64,000 nt of DNA, taken from the NCBI RefSeq assembly GCF_004342285.1, contig NZ_SMCV01000003.1, positions 62,001 to 126,000 of the forward strand. Direction: 5' to 3'. Shown one piece after another: positions 54,587-64,000 of this stretch. The notes under the pieces were generated by a model. It was given only the letters and a program-made list of their open reading frames with translations, did no database searches and had not been told where the DNA came from. This DNA comes from Klebsiella sp. BIGb0138 (lineage in GTDB: Bacteria; Pseudomonadota; Gammaproteobacteria; Enterobacterales; Enterobacteriaceae). Within the stretch, counting starts at the first letter, position 1, and every line of letters starts with the position of its first letter. The translations under genes were made by a program, and so were the position numbers.

Positions 54587-55215
54587 TAATGCCCCGGGAG
54601 CAGCTGGTGATCGAGGGCAAAATGCACCAGCTCAATGGTGCTGTGGCACTGCAGCTTGCTCAATACGTTGGCGCGGTGCACATGCACCGTCTTATGGCTG
54701 AGGTCGAGCGTATAGGCGATCTCCTTCACGCTGTTGCCTTTAATCAGCAGGTCAAAGACCTCGCGCTCGCGGGGAGTCAGTCCCCCCAGCGCCGGCGCCG
54801 GCTGTTCGCCGCCGCGCAGAGCCCGCAGAGCGTCGGCGCAGAGATAGTGCCCGCCCATGCCGACCGAACGCACCGCCTGCACCAGCTCTTCCGGCCCGCA
54901 GCGTTTGGTGAGATAGCCGCTGGCCCCGGCGTCCAGCGCGCTCTGCACAAATGCCGGCGTGTCGTAGATACTGAGAATGATGGCGCGAAAGCCGGGCTTC
55001 TGTGCGCGCAGCCGTTTTAGCAGACTCAGGCCATTTTCATCCGGCATGGCGATATCCATCACCGCCACATTGATGTCATCGCGCAGCAGGGCAGGCCACG
55101 CCTGCGCCGCGCTGCTGTACTGGCCCGCAACATCGAGGTCTTCTTCGAGGCTGAGTAATTGCGCAAAGCCGGAACGCACTACCACATGGTCATCGACCAG
55201 CACCACCCGAATCAT
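54586..55215 (-). CDS. UhpA-like LuxR-type response regulator
   Basis: About 209 aa from MIRVVLVDDHVVVRSGFAQL at 55215; the longer frame from 55239 lacks homology there. Receiver domain with acceptor Asp in AVMDIAMPDENG and Lys in YLTKRCGPEELV; C-terminal LuxR helix-turn-helix LTPREREVFDLLIKGNSVKE and KTVHVHRANVLSKL. Likely activates the afuABC operon on sensing hexose phosphate. Confidence 0.9.
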   Translation of the reverse strand: MIRVVLVDDHVVVRSGFAQLLSLEEDLDVAGQYSSAAQAWPALLRDDINVAVMDIAMPDENGLSLLKRLRAQKPGFRAIILSIYDTPAFVQSALDAGASGYLTKRCGPEELVQAVRSVGMGGHYLCADALRALRGGEQPAPALGGLTPREREVFDLLIKGNSVKEIAYTLDLSHKTVHVHRANVLSKLQCHSTIELVHFALDHQLLPGH

Positions 55216-55519
55216 GTTGTTTCTCTCTTGCCGAATCATGATCCTATGATGCCTGCTGGCGCTGTGCTGGCAATCGGCCAGATGCAGTTATGCAATGCGT
55301 GTAACAAAACCGTCATACTTCTTTCTCATTCCCGGCGGCGTTCCGCGCTGCGACGAATGGCCGGGCGCTGGCGCATTTGACGCTTTTTGTGAAAAACAGA
55401 TAACGATTGCCGGTATTTATCTAAAAACGATTGGCTATTAACCAGAATTTTTAATTACTTCATCAAACACATCAGGCCGGAAATACTGCACCCATAACAA
55501 CTCAGGGGAAGCAGACACT

Positions 55520-56482
55520 ATGGCACTCACATCGCGTTTCACACTTTTCGCCGCACTGGCATTCGCCGCATTTCAGGCGCAGGCGGTTAACGTCACCGTG
55601 GCTTATCAAACCTCTGCCGAGCCGGCGAAAGTCGCGCAGGCGGACAACACCTTCGCCAAAGCGAGCGGCGCGACCGTTGATTGGCGCAAATTCGACAGCG
55701 GCGCAAGCATCGTGCGGGCGCTGGCTTCCGGCGATGTGCAGATCGGCAATCTCGGTTCCAGCCCGCTGGCGGTAGCCGCCAGCCAGCAGGTGCCGATTGA
55801 AGTCTTCCTGCTGGCCTCGAAACTCGGCAATTCCGAAGCGCTGGTGGTGAAAAAGAGCATCACAAAACCGGAGGATTTGATCGGCAAACGTATCGCGGTG
55901 CCGTTTATCTCCACCACCCACTACAGCCTGCTGTCGGCGCTCAAACACTGGGGCATTAAGCCGGGGCAGGTGCAGATTCTTAACCTGCAGCCGCCGGCGA
56001 TTATCGCCGCCTGGCAGCGCGGCGATATTGACGGCGCCTACGTCTGGGCACCGGCGGTGAATGAGCTGGAAAAAGAGGGCAAGGTGCTGACCGACTCGTC
56101 GCAGGTGGGCGAGTGGGGCGCGCCGACTCTTGACGTCTGGGTGGTGCGCAAAGATTTTGCCGATAAACACCCTGAGATCGTGAAAGCCTTTGCGAAGAGC
56201 GCCATCGACGCCCAGCAGCCGTACATCGCGAACCCCGATGAGTGGCTGAAACAGCCGGAGAATATCAGCAAGCTGTCGCGTTTGAGCGGCGTGCCGGAGG
56301 CCGACGTCCCGGGTCTGGTGAAGGGGAATACCTATCTGACCGCCGCCCAGCAGGCGCAGGAGCTGAGCGGCCCGGTGAACAAAGCGATCGTCGACACCGC
56401 TAAATTCCTCAAAGAGCAGGGTAAAGTGCCGACCGCCGGCGCCGACTACAGCCAGTACGTCACCGACCGTTTTGTGAAGTAA
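55520..56482 (+). CDS. tauA: Taurine-binding periplasmic protein
   Basis: 320 aa. Signal peptide to FQAQA, then [20 protein letters not shown] and [20 protein letters not shown], almost as in E. coli TauA. First gene of tauABCD, expressed under sulfate starvation with Cbl in E. coli. The 280-bp upstream region holds the divergent promoters of tauA and the UhpA-like gene. Confidence 0.96.
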   Translation: MALTSRFTLFAALAFAAFQAQAVNVTVAYQTSAEPAKVAQADNTFAKASGATVDWRKFDSGASIVRALASGDVQIGNLGSSPLAVAASQQVPIEVFLLASKLGNSEALVVKKSITKPEDLIGKRIAVPFISTTHYSLLSALKHWGIKPGQVQILNLQPPAIIAAWQRGDIDGAYVWAPAVNELEKEGKVLTDSSQVGEWGAPTLDVWVVRKDFADKHPEIVKAFAKSAIDAQQPYIANPDEWLKQPENISKLSRLSGVPEADVPGLVKGNTYLTAAQQAQELSGPVNKAIVDTAKFLKEQGKVPTAGADYSQYVTDRFVK

Positions 56483-56493
56483 AGGAGGCCATG

Positions 56494-57261
56494 ATGCTGC
56501 AAATCTCGCATCTCTCTGCCGACTACGGCGGTAAACCGGCGCTGGCAGATATCAACCTGACGCTGGACAGCGGCGAATTGCTGGTGGTCCTCGGGCCATC
56601 CGGCTGCGGTAAAACCACGCTACTGAACCTGATTGCCGGATTTGTGCCTTATCAGCACGGCAGCATCACTCTCGAAGGCCAGCGTGTTGAGGGCCCGGGC
56701 GCCGAGCGAGGCGTGGTCTTTCAGCACGAAGGCCTGCTGCCGTGGCGCAACGTGCAGGATAACGTCGCGCTGGGGCTACAGCTGGCGGGCGTGGACAAAG
56801 CCAGCCGTCGCGAAACGGCGGCGCAGATGTTGAAAAAGGTCGGGCTGGAAGGGGCGGAAAAACGCTTTATCTGGCAGCTTTCCGGCGGCCAGCGGCAGCG
56901 GGTGGGGATTGCCCGGGCGCTGGCGGCAAATCCGCAGCTGCTGTTGCTGGATGAACCGTTTGGCGCGCTGGATGCCTTTACCCGCGAACAGATGCAGACC
57001 CTGCTGCTCGGCCTGTGGCATGAGACCGGCAAACAGGTGCTGCTGATTACGCATGATATTGAAGAGGCCGTCTTTATGGCCACTGAACTGGTGCTGCTGT
57101 CGCCGGGACCGGGCCAGGTGCTGGAGCGGTTACCGCTGAATTTTGGCCGGCGTTTCGTGGCCGGAGAGTCCTGCCGCAGCATTAAATCTGACCCGCAGTT
57201 TATCGAACAGCGTGAATATGTCCTGAGCCGGGTATTTGAACAACGGGAGGCTTTCTCATGA
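56494..57261 (+). CDS. tauB: Taurine ABC transporter ATP-binding protein
   Basis: 255 aa from the second of two adjacent ATGs, the better spaced one for the AAGGAGG ribosome site. Walker [13 protein letters not shown], signature LSGGQRQR, Walker [14 protein letters not shown]-loop THDIEEAV; sequence closely follows E. coli TauB over its full length. Confidence 0.96.
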   Translation: MLQISHLSADYGGKPALADINLTLDSGELLVVLGPSGCGKTTLLNLIAGFVPYQHGSITLEGQRVEGPGAERGVVFQHEGLLPWRNVQDNVALGLQLAGVDKASRRETAAQMLKKVGLEGAEKRFIWQLSGGQRQRVGIARALAANPQLLLLDEPFGALDAFTREQMQTLLLGLWHETGKQVLLITHDIEEAVFMATELVLLSPGPGQVLERLPLNFGRRFVAGESCRSIKSDPQFIEQREYVLSRVFEQREAFS

Positions 57262-58085
57262 GCGTGGTGATTAACGACAAACCGCGTCAGCGGGCGCTGA
57301 AGTGGCGCTGGCCGCTCTCCCGTCAGCTGACGCTGAGCCTGTCGACGCTGGCGGTCGTGCTGGCGATCTGGTGGGCGGTGGCCGCTCTGCAGCTGATTAG
57401 CCCGCTATTCCTCCCGCCGCCGGGTCAGGTGTTGCAGAAGCTGATTACCATTGCCGGCCCGCAGGGCTTTATGGATGCCACCCTCTGGCAGCATCTGGCG
57501 GCAAGCCTGACGCGGATCGTGATCGCGCTGGCGGCGGCGGTGGTTATCGGCGTCCCGGTGGGGATCGCGATGGGCCTGAGCCCGACGGCGCGCGGGATCC
57601 TCGATCCGCTGATCGAACTGTATCGCCCGGTACCGCCGCTGGCCTATCTGCCGCTGATGGTGATCTGGTTCGGCATCGGGGAAACCTCGAAGATCTTGTT
57701 GATCTACCTGGCGATTTTCGCGCCGGTGGCGATGTCGGCGCTGGCGGGGGTAAAAAGCGCCCAGCAGGTACGTATTCGCGCCGCGCAGTCTTTAGGCGCC
57801 AGCCGCGCGCAGGTGCTGTGGCTGGTGATTTTACCCGGTGCCTTGCCGGAAATTCTGACCGGTTTGCGCATTGGGCTGGGCGTGGGCTGGTCGACGCTGG
57901 TGGCCGCGGAGCTTATCGCCGCCACCCGTGGTTTAGGTTTTATGGTGCAATCCGCCGGTGAATTCCTGGCGACCGATGTGGTGCTGGCCGGGATTGCGGT
58001 CATTGCGATAATCGCCTTTCTGTTAGAACTGGGACTGCGCGCGTTGCAGCGCCGCCTGACGCCCTGGCATGGAGAAGTACAATGA
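57258..58085 (+). CDS. tauC: Taurine ABC transporter permease
   Basis: 275 aa, six membrane segments, EAA loop [27 protein letters not shown] and the TauC end [18 protein letters not shown]. Overlaps tauB and tauD by 4 bp each, the standard operon structure. Confidence 0.96.
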   Translation: MSVVINDKPRQRALKWRWPLSRQLTLSLSTLAVVLAIWWAVAALQLISPLFLPPPGQVLQKLITIAGPQGFMDATLWQHLAASLTRIVIALAAAVVIGVPVGIAMGLSPTARGILDPLIELYRPVPPLAYLPLMVIWFGIGETSKILLIYLAIFAPVAMSALAGVKSAQQVRIRAAQSLGASRAQVLWLVILPGALPEILTGLRIGLGVGWSTLVAAELIAATRGLGFMVQSAGEFLATDVVLAGIAVIAIIAFLLELGLRALQRRLTPWHGEVQ

Positions 58086-58933
58086 GTGAACGTCTGAGCA
58101 TTACCCCACTGGGGCCATATATTGGCGCGCAGGTTGCCGGCGCGGACCTGACCCGTCCGCTGAGCGATAATCAGTTTGAACAGCTGTATCACGCGGTGCT
58201 GCGCCACCAGGTGGTATTCCTGCGTGAACAGAATATCACCCCGCAGCAGCAGCGCGATCTCGCTTTGCGCTTTGGCGACCTGCATATTCACCCGGTCTAC
58301 CCCCATGCCCCGGGCGTCGATGAGATTATCGTGCTGGATACCCATGACGATAATCCGCCGGATAACGATAACTGGCATACCGATGTCACCTTTATCGCGA
58401 CCCCGCCGGCCGGGGCGATTCTGGCGGCGAAAGAGCTGCCCGCCACCGGGGGCGATACGCTGTGGACCAGCGGCGTGGCGGCGTATGAGGCGCTTTCCGA
58501 ACCTTTCCGCCAGCTGCTAAGCGGCCTGCGGGCGGAGCATGATTTCCGCAAATCGTTCCAGGAGTACAAATACCGCAAAACGGAAGAGGAGCACCAGCGC
58601 TGGCTGGAGGCGGTGGCCAAGAACCCGCCGCTGCTACATCCGGTGGTGCGTACCCATCCGGTGACCGGCAAGCAGGCGCTGTTCGTCAACGAAGGGTTCA
58701 CGACCCGCATTGTCGACGTCACGGAAAAAGAGAGCGAGGCGCTGCTGGGCTTCCTGTTCGCCCACGTCACGAAGCCTGAGTTTCAGGTACGCTGGCGCTG
58801 GCAGCCCAACGACGTGGCGATCTGGGATAACCGGGTGACGCAGCATTACGCCAATGCGGACTACCTGCCGCAGCGGCGGATTATGCATCGGGCGACGATC
58901 CTCGGCGATAAGCCCTATTATCGCGCCGGTTAA
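58082..58933 (+). CDS. tauD: Taurine dioxygenase
   Basis: 283 aa. Fe(II)/2-oxoglutarate oxygenase that releases sulfite from taurine and yields aminoacetaldehyde. The HxD iron ligands lie in NWHTDVTF, the distal His in TQHYANADY and the 2-oxoglutarate Arg in RRIMHRATI. Confidence 0.97.
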   Translation: MSERLSITPLGPYIGAQVAGADLTRPLSDNQFEQLYHAVLRHQVVFLREQNITPQQQRDLALRFGDLHIHPVYPHAPGVDEIIVLDTHDDNPPDNDNWHTDVTFIATPPAGAILAAKELPATGGDTLWTSGVAAYEALSEPFRQLLSGLRAEHDFRKSFQEYKYRKTEEEHQRWLEAVAKNPPLLHPVVRTHPVTGKQALFVNEGFTTRIVDVTEKESEALLGFLFAHVTKPEFQVRWRWQPNDVAIWDNRVTQHYANADYLPQRRIMHRATILGDKPYYRAG

Positions 58934-58945
58934 AGCCCGCCGTAG

Positions 58946-58977
58946 CCCGGCTCAGGCGCCACGCGCCGCAGGCCGGG
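58946..58977. repeat. REP-like palindrome after tauD
   Basis: CCCGGC and GCCGGG arms around a GC-rich core TCAGGCGCCACGCGCCGCAG, between the convergent tauD and acyltransferase genes. Confidence 0.65.
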
Positions 58978-58984
58978 GTTCAGG

Positions 58985-60685
58985 TTACAGATGCGCCCCG
59001 ATGTAGCGCTGATAGCGGTTGGCCTTCAGATACGTTAAATCCACCAGCACCAGGCCATCGACGCAGTTGTTGAAGTCCGGGTCGCTGCCGAAGTCGATAA
59101 ACTGCACCCCGCCGGGTTCGCAGACCTCGGAATATTGCTTATACAGTGGCGGAATGGCGCAGCCGAGGTTACCCAGCAGCGACTTCAGCCGCGTGAGGTC
59201 TTCGCTGTAATCCTCCCCGCCGAACTGCGCCAGCACATCGGGCAGCGAGGCGGGGTAGGGCCGACGAGATTCCGCCAGCGGATGGCTGGCCGGGAACCAC
59301 AGGCGATAGAAGGCCACCAGCAGATCGCGTGCCGCAGGCGGCAGGCCGCCGGAAATGGAAACCGGGCCGAACAGGTAACGGTAGTGCGGGTAGCGCGCCA
59401 GATAAGCGCCGATACCCGACCACAGATAATCCAGCCCGCGGCGGCCCCAGTAGCGCGGTTGAATAAAGCTGCGTCCCAGTTCAATGCCGTGGGTGAGGAT
59501 ATCATTCATCCGGTCGTCGTAATGGAACAGGCTGTAGCTGTAGATCCCTTCCAGACCGCGTTTTTCCCGCTGCATTGCGGTAGGTATAAAGCGATAGGCG
59601 CCGACGATTTCCAGATCGTCTTCATCCCACAGAATCAGATGCAGGTAATCGTCGTCATAGCTGTCGACGTCGCGACGCTTGCCGCTGCCTTCGCCGACCG
59701 CGCGAAAGGCAATTTCCCGCAGACGACCCAGCTCACGCAGCAGCGGCGCATCGTCCTGACCATGGCGCTGCCACAGGTAGATGACTTTGCCATCCGCCGT
59801 GCGCCCCAGACACTCCGTCCGGCTAAGCTCGCGCTTGAGCAGCGCGCGATCTTCGGGGCGGGCAATGGCGCTTTCCGTTTTGAAGAGCCCAGGCAGCCCT
59901 TTGCCCAGCCGTTCGACGTGGCGATAGCAGCGGTCCGCCAGTTCGCGAGCCGGCGTTTGCGCGCAGTGCCAGGCGGACCAGGCAATCTGTTCCCCAATAC
60001 CGATCGGCAGACTGCTGTTGCGCCGGCGGAACATTTGCTGCATCAGCAGCAGCAGCGGCAGGTTAGCTGACACCAGGGCGCTGGCGTAAAACAGCGCGCT
60101 GTTGTGCGCGCGAATCCAAACCGGGAGCAGCGGAGCGCGGTATTTATTCGCCAGTTTGATAAAACCGGAGTGCCATTTTTTATCGCGGATCCCCCGGGGC
60201 GTAACGCGCGAGACCTCGCCCGCCGGGAAAAAGATCAGCACTCCGCCGTTCTGCAGCTGCCGATCCATCTGCTGTAGCGCCGCTTTGGCGGTGCGGCCGT
60301 TGATGTTGTCGACGGGAATAAACAGCGAACTGAGCGGTTCAAGATGGGTCAGCAGGCGATTGGTCACCACTTTGACATCGCGGCGCACCCGGGAGACGGC
60401 GTAGAGCAGCGCAAGGCCATCAAGCGTGCCGGTGGGATGGTTAGCGACGATAACCAGCGGGCCGTGTTCGGGGATTTGTTCCAGATCGTGCGCCGGAATG
60501 GCGCAGCGGATGTTGAGATGTTCCAGCACCTGTTCGACCGTATCAAGCCCTTTCAGGTGGCGATGGCGAGCGGCAAATTGTTGAAACTCATCCTCATGCA
60601 GTAATTTTTTTAACAGTTTCTTTTGCCAGGGGGCAGGCCTCGCCTGAGGCCACAGGTCGTCGAGTACATTGTCGAGACTAAACAT
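58985..60685 (-). CDS. Two-domain acyltransferase, OlsF-like (putative ornithine lipid synthase)
   Basis: 566 aa. N-terminal half: a PlsC-type acyltransferase domain with the catalytic block NHPTGTLDGL (HX4D type), FFPAGEVSRV and PVWIRAHNSALFY. C-terminal half (from about residue 300): an OlsB-like acyl-ACP N-acyltransferase domain with VGAYRFIPTAMQREKRGLEG, ELGRSFIQPRYWGRRGLDYL and FGPVSISGGLP. This is the composition of OlsF, the bifunctional ornithine lipid synthase described in Serratia. If it has that activity, the organism can make phosphate-free membrane lipids. Single gene beside hemB. Confidence 0.8.
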   Translation of the reverse strand: MFSLDNVLDDLWPQARPAPWQKKLLKKLLHEDEFQQFAARHRHLKGLDTVEQVLEHLNIRCAIPAHDLEQIPEHGPLVIVANHPTGTLDGLALLYAVSRVRRDVKVVTNRLLTHLEPLSSLFIPVDNINGRTAKAALQQMDRQLQNGGVLIFFPAGEVSRVTPRGIRDKKWHSGFIKLANKYRAPLLPVWIRAHNSALFYASALVSANLPLLLLMQQMFRRRNSSLPIGIGEQIAWSAWHCAQTPARELADRCYRHVERLGKGLPGLFKTESAIARPEDRALLKRELSRTECLGRTADGKVIYLWQRHGQDDAPLLRELGRLREIAFRAVGEGSGKRRDVDSYDDDYLHLILWDEDDLEIVGAYRFIPTAMQREKRGLEGIYSYSLFHYDDRMNDILTHGIELGRSFIQPRYWGRRGLDYLWSGIGAYLARYPHYRYLFGPVSISGGLPPAARDLLVAFYRLWFPASHPLAESRRPYPASLPDVLAQFGGEDYSEDLTRLKSLLGNLGCAIPPLYKQYSEVCEPGGVQFIDFGSDPDFNNCVDGLVLVDLTYLKANRYQRYIGAHL

Positions 60686-60794
60686 AGCGCTTCCTCCTCC
60701 GTCCTGCCCAGACAGTAGAAGGTGGAAATGTCGCTTATATTGCAGTTAAGTGAATATTCGGTATCGGCGGGCCAGGGAACGGTCGGGACAGCAG

Positions 60795-60820
60795 CCCCGG
60801 TCAGCGCAGCGCGACCGGGG
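60795..60820. repeat. REP-like palindrome after hemB
   Basis: CCCCGGT and ACCGGGG around CAGCGCAGCGCG; one base different from the element at 31587-31612. Located just downstream of the hemB stop. Confidence 0.75.
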
Positions 60821-60832
60821 AAGACGAGGGGA

Positions 60833-61807
60833 TTAACGCAGGATTTTCTTTTCGGCCAGATCGCGGGCGAAATAGCTGAAAATCAGATCCGCGCCGGCGC
60901 GTTTAATGGCGCCAAGGCTTTCCAGAACCACTTTCTGTTCATCGATGGCGCCCGCCTGGGCGGCAAATTTGATCATCGCGTATTCACCGCTGACCTGGTA
61001 GGCCCCGATCGGCAGATCGCTGCGCTCGCGGATATCGCGCAGAATATCCAGATAGGCGCCGGCCGGTTTTACCATCAGGCAATCTGCGCCCTGGGCTTCA
61101 TCCAGCAGGGATTCACGAATCGCTTCGCGGCGGTTCATCGGGCTCATCTGGTAGGTCTTACGATCGCCTTTCAACGCGGTACCGGCCGCTTCACGGAACG
61201 GGCCGTAGAACGAAGAAGCAAATTTGGTGGAGTAGGACATGATCGCCGTGTTGGTAAACCCGGCGGCGTCCAGCGCCTGGCGAATCGCCTGCACCTGGCC
61301 ATCCATTGCGGCGGATGGCGCAATGAAGTCGGCGCCGGCCGCGGCGGCAACGACCGCCTGCTTCCCGAGGTTCACCAGGGTCGCGTCGTTATCGACGCCG
61401 TGGTCGCACAGTACGCCGCAGTGGCCGTGCGAGGTGTATTCACAGAAGCAGGTATCGGACATGACGATCATCTCCGGTACCGCATCCTTACAGATCCGCG
61501 ACATCCGCGCGACCAGGCCGTTTTCGTTCCACGCATCGCTGCCGGTCGCATCGGTATGGTGAGAGATACCGAAGGTCATTACCGAACGGATACCGGCATT
61601 GGCAATTCGCTCAATTTCACGGGCCAGCTGTTTTTCCGGAATGCGCATCACGCCGGGCATGGCTTCAATGGCTTTGTAATCGTCGATTTCTTCTTCAACA
61701 AAGATCGGCAACACCAGGTCGTTCAAACTCAGTGTTGTCTCTTCAAACATGGCGCGCAGCGAAGCGGACTGACGTAGGCGGCGGGGGCGAGTGATTAAAT
61801 CTGTCAT
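60833..61807 (-). CDS. hemB: Delta-aminolevulinic acid dehydratase (porphobilinogen synthase)
   Basis: 324 aa from [20 protein letters not shown] at 61807, the E. coli start. Joins two aminolevulinate molecules to porphobilinogen in heme and cobalamin-type tetrapyrrole synthesis. Zinc cysteines in [14 protein letters not shown], Schiff-base lysines in [13 protein letters not shown] and [10 protein letters not shown]. Confidence 0.97.
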   Translation of the reverse strand: MTDLITRPRRLRQSASLRAMFEETTLSLNDLVLPIFVEEEIDDYKAIEAMPGVMRIPEKQLAREIERIANAGIRSVMTFGISHHTDATGSDAWNENGLVARMSRICKDAVPEMIVMSDTCFCEYTSHGHCGVLCDHGVDNDATLVNLGKQAVVAAAAGADFIAPSAAMDGQVQAIRQALDAAGFTNTAIMSYSTKFASSFYGPFREAAGTALKGDRKTYQMSPMNRREAIRESLLDEAQGADCLMVKPAGAYLDILRDIRERSDLPIGAYQVSGEYAMIKFAAQAGAIDEQKVVLESLGAIKRAGADLIFSYFARDLAEKKILR

Positions 61808-61922
61808 GGTTTGCCTGATTTTGTGAAATGAAAGCAAATAGTCTAACCGAAATAGCGCCGGGATGTTTCGCCAAAGGAAGCATTAATGCGCTCATCCTTC
61901 GGCGCGCCATCCCGCGATCTTA

Positions 61923-63080
61923 TCAGGATTCTGGTATTGCCGCCGGCTGTCCGCCGCTCAGTTCGCTGACCAAATCGTTGATACCGTCACTCATGCTGCT
62001 AAAGCGGGTCAGCGATGAACGGGTGACCACCACGAAGGCGCCGACGTTCGCCTGCGGGTTCATCGCCATATAGGTGATAAATCCGCCGCCGCCGCCGGTT
62101 TTCTGGATTATTCCCGGATGACCATTTTTGGGTTTCATGTAGACCCAGCCGAGACCGAGCGCATCGGCTTTCCCCGGCACATCCATACCGATGACCCGGG
62201 TCAGCTGGCTACGCTGATAAATCAGCGTTTGCATACGGTCAGCCTGTCGCCCGCGGGTATAAAAGTCGGACGAGAGGAACTGCTGCATCCAGCGCATCAT
62301 ATCGCCAGGGGTTGAATAAACGCCGCCGCTGCCGATCGCCGCCAGCGTATTGTTACACGGGCTGGCGCCTTTCTCGGCGACCATCAGGCGGGCGCATTGA
62401 TCCGGCGATGGCGTGAAGGTGGTGTCTTTCATCCCCAGCGGGCGGGTGATTTGCTCTTCAAAGAGCTGCGGATAAGGTTTACCCGCGGCGGTGGAGAGGG
62501 CGTCCGCCAGCAGGTCAAACGCCAGGTTTGAGTAGGCGGCCTGCGAGCCGGGGGCCGTTTTCAGCGAGGCCGTCGACAGCCACGCCCAGCGCTGCTGGCG
62601 CGTCGGCCAGACGAAGACCGGACGATGCGCCGCTCCGCCCGGCTGCTCCCGCGGCAGGGCGCTGGTATGCGTCGCCAGGTTAACCAGCGTAATCGGCGTC
62701 CCCTGGTAGGTCGGCACCCGCGCGCCCGGCGGCGCGTACTTGCTCAGCGGATCGTTAAGCTTCACGACGCCCTGATCGAGCATTTTCACCAGCATCTCGC
62801 TGGTCATCAGTTTACTCAACGAGGCAATGCGAATAACCGAATCCAGCTGCGGATGCTCATTGTTGCCCGGGCGCGTTTCGCCAAAGCTGCGGAATACGCG
62901 CTGGTTACCGTCGATAACCACCAGCGCCATTCCGGTGGCGCCGCTGCCGTAATAGATATGGTTGGCGTAACGATCGACCACGTTGGAGGCAAATTCCGGG
63001 TCAACGATCGGTTGAGCAGCCTGGACCGATGTCCACGACGCCACGCACAGCGCAGCAAAAATGAGCAGACTACGTTTCAA
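61923..63080 (-). CDS. ampH: Penicillin-binding protein AmpH (carboxypeptidase/endopeptidase)
   Basis: 385 aa, signal peptide to VQA. Class C beta-lactamase fold with the active-site triad motifs SLSK (IASLSKLMTSEM), YSN (AAYSNLAFDLL) and KTG (IQKTGGGGGF). Acts on peptidoglycan peptides in the periplasm; very close to E. coli AmpH, and the hemB-ampH-sbmA neighbourhood is the same. Confidence 0.96.
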   Translation of the reverse strand: MKRSLLIFAALCVASWTSVQAAQPIVDPEFASNVVDRYANHIYYGSGATGMALVVIDGNQRVFRSFGETRPGNNEHPQLDSVIRIASLSKLMTSEMLVKMLDQGVVKLNDPLSKYAPPGARVPTYQGTPITLVNLATHTSALPREQPGGAAHRPVFVWPTRQQRWAWLSTASLKTAPGSQAAYSNLAFDLLADALSTAAGKPYPQLFEEQITRPLGMKDTTFTPSPDQCARLMVAEKGASPCNNTLAAIGSGGVYSTPGDMMRWMQQFLSSDFYTRGRQADRMQTLIYQRSQLTRVIGMDVPGKADALGLGWVYMKPKNGHPGIIQKTGGGGGFITYMAMNPQANVGAFVVVTRSSLTRFSSMSDGINDLVSELSGGQPAAIPES

Positions 63081-63279
63081 CTGGGGTATCCATAAAAATG
63101 AGAAGAGATATAAGGCGTATTTATACTACGAAGCGAGGCAGAGCAAGGTGGGAATAACGTCAATATTTTGCGGAAAAACGTAACGGTGCGTAAAAAGGAC
63201 TTTTTTACGCATCCGGATATCCGCTTTACCCGGCGGGCGGGTATGATTAGCGTTTGTTTAAGCGGATGGTGAGAGAGAT

Positions 63280-63813
63280 ATGACGGCTCAACGGGTGGTA
63301 ATGGTAGTAGATATGCAAAATGGCGTCTTTGCGACCCCGCGCATTGAGCGTGCGCGCTGCGTCGCACAAATTAACCATCTGATACGCGCCGCAGATCGCG
63401 TTATTTTTATTCAACACGCCGAGGACGGCGGCCTGGAAGAGGGCAGCGAAGGTTTTGCCCTGCTGGCGGAGCTGGAGCAACCGGCAGGATCGCTTTATGT
63501 CACCAAAACCGCCTGCGATGCGTTCTATAAAACCCGTCTTACGCAGGTATTGCGCGACCTGAACGTCGGCCAGTTCGTGATTTGCGGCTGCGCCACCGAC
63601 TATTGTGTCGATACCACCATCAAGAACGGCGCCAGCCGGGGTTATGCCATCACCGTTGCCGAAGATGCGCACACCACCGCCAACCGTCCCGCGGCGCAGG
63701 CGAAAACGCTAATCGCCCACTACAACGAGGTCTGGCGTACGCTGACCGTCCCTGGCAATCCTTTACATGTGAAACCCGTGGAAACAATTCTGCGCGCATG
63801 GCAGACGAACTAA
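63280..63813 (+). CDS. Isochorismatase-like cysteine hydrolase
   Basis: 177 aa. The catalytic triad of the family is visible: Asp in VVDMQNGVF, Lys in VTKTACDAFYKT and Cys in ICGCATDYCVDTTI. Related enzymes hydrolyse nicotinamide, N-carbamoyl compounds or isochorismate; the substrate here is not determined. Lies between ampH and sbmA, divergent from ampH. Confidence 0.87.
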   Translation: MTAQRVVMVVDMQNGVFATPRIERARCVAQINHLIRAADRVIFIQHAEDGGLEEGSEGFALLAELEQPAGSLYVTKTACDAFYKTRLTQVLRDLNVGQFVICGCATDYCVDTTIKNGASRGYAITVAEDAHTTANRPAAQAKTLIAHYNEVWRTLTVPGNPLHVKPVETILRAWQTN

Positions 63814-63853
63814 GCTGCTGATATTCGGTCTCATCATCCGGTCGCCTTTCATT

Positions 63854-63882
63854 GCCGCACCCGTTATGCGGCGGGCGTTTTT
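63854..63882 (+). terminator. Rho-independent terminator after the cysteine hydrolase
   Basis: GCCGCA and TGCGGC arms with a 7-base loop, followed by GGGCGTTTTT, 40 bp after the hydrolase stop. Confidence 0.6.
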
Positions 63883-63931
63883 GTGGTACACAGCATAACC
63901 ATAACGATAAAGAAGTTAGCAGGAGTGCATG

Positions 63932-64000
63932 ATGTTTAAATCTTTTTTCCCTAAACCAGGGCCGTTTTTTCTCTCTGCCTTTATCTGGTCGCTGCTGGCA
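63932..64000 (+). CDS. sbmA: Peptide antibiotic transporter SbmA (first 23 codons)
   Basis: MFKSFFPKPGPFFLSAFIWS matches the SbmA N-terminus; AGGAG lies 7 nt upstream. The gene runs off the right edge. SbmA is a proton-driven inner-membrane importer of microcins, bleomycin and proline-rich peptides; it follows ampH as in E. coli. Confidence 0.9.
   Translation, partial: MFKSFFPKPGPFFLSAFIWSLLA

Noticed and set aside
1..64000. CRISPR arrays, rRNA genes, complete prophage or complete insertion sequence
   Set aside because: No regularly spaced repeats, no rRNA sequence, no integrase or phage structural genes and no intact transposase were seen.

Overview
The window looks like the chromosome of an enteric bacterium of the Klebsiella/Raoultella type. 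Evidence is the enterobacterial core order phoE-proB-proA-thrW on one side and hemB-ampH-sbmA on the other, high GC with C/G-ending codons, REP-type palindromes between genes, and proteins very close in sequence to their E. coli counterparts (PhoE, ProA/B, TauABCD, HemB, AmpH, AfuC, MmuM). The species was not determined.

Layout. 1-2.1 kb: 5' part of a TonB-dependent siderophore receptor behind its AraC-type regulator, with a Fur-box-like site. 2.2-13.5 kb: a minus-strand catabolic locus of unknown substrate. It holds a sugar-type ABC importer (one permease fused to its double ATPase), two flavoproteins resembling GlpA-type dehydrogenases, a DeoR regulator, an FGGY kinase and an M81/MlrC-family protein. 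13.5-17.8 kb: an AT-richer, decayed islet next to tRNA-Thr (thrW), with a broken IS3-family transposase, small STM2901/DUF1493 and DUF4225/membrane-protein genes, and a 33-bp direct repeat. 17.9-22.3 kb: proBA, phoE and an NlpC-type lipoprotein.

22.6-30.7 kb: an organosulfur module with a LysR regulator, a sulfonate-type ABC importer (binding protein divergent from a double-length permease and an ATPase), a signal-less arylsulfotransferase fused to a thioredoxin domain, an AraC regulator and a TauE-type exporter. 30.9-35.3 kb: a HAD phosphatase and a phosphonate-type importer phnCDEE behind a good Pho box. 35.4-42.4 kb: an M20 amidohydrolase with MFS transporter and LysR regulator, a polar-amino-acid ABC importer and a 58-codon small ORF. 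42.5-47.3 kb: ethanolamine permease and ammonia-lyase (eat-eutBC) without microcompartment genes, then mmuM behind four tandem MET boxes and the stub of a deleted mmuP.

47.4-55.2 kb: a hexose-phosphate uptake locus, a UhpABC-like sensor system followed by afuABC. 55.5-58.9 kb: tauABCD for taurine. 59-64 kb: an OlsF-like two-domain acyltransferase, hemB, ampH, a cysteine hydrolase and the start of sbmA.

The window is mostly nutrient scavenging: sulfur (arylsulfate/sulfonate and taurine), phosphorus (phnCDEE, phoE, hexose phosphates), nitrogen/carbon (ethanolamine, amino acids, acylated amino acids) and iron. The least described parts are the 2-13.5 kb catabolic locus, the arylsulfotransferase-thioredoxin module and the small gene pairs beside thrW. 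All functions come from reading the translated sequence; no database search was run.
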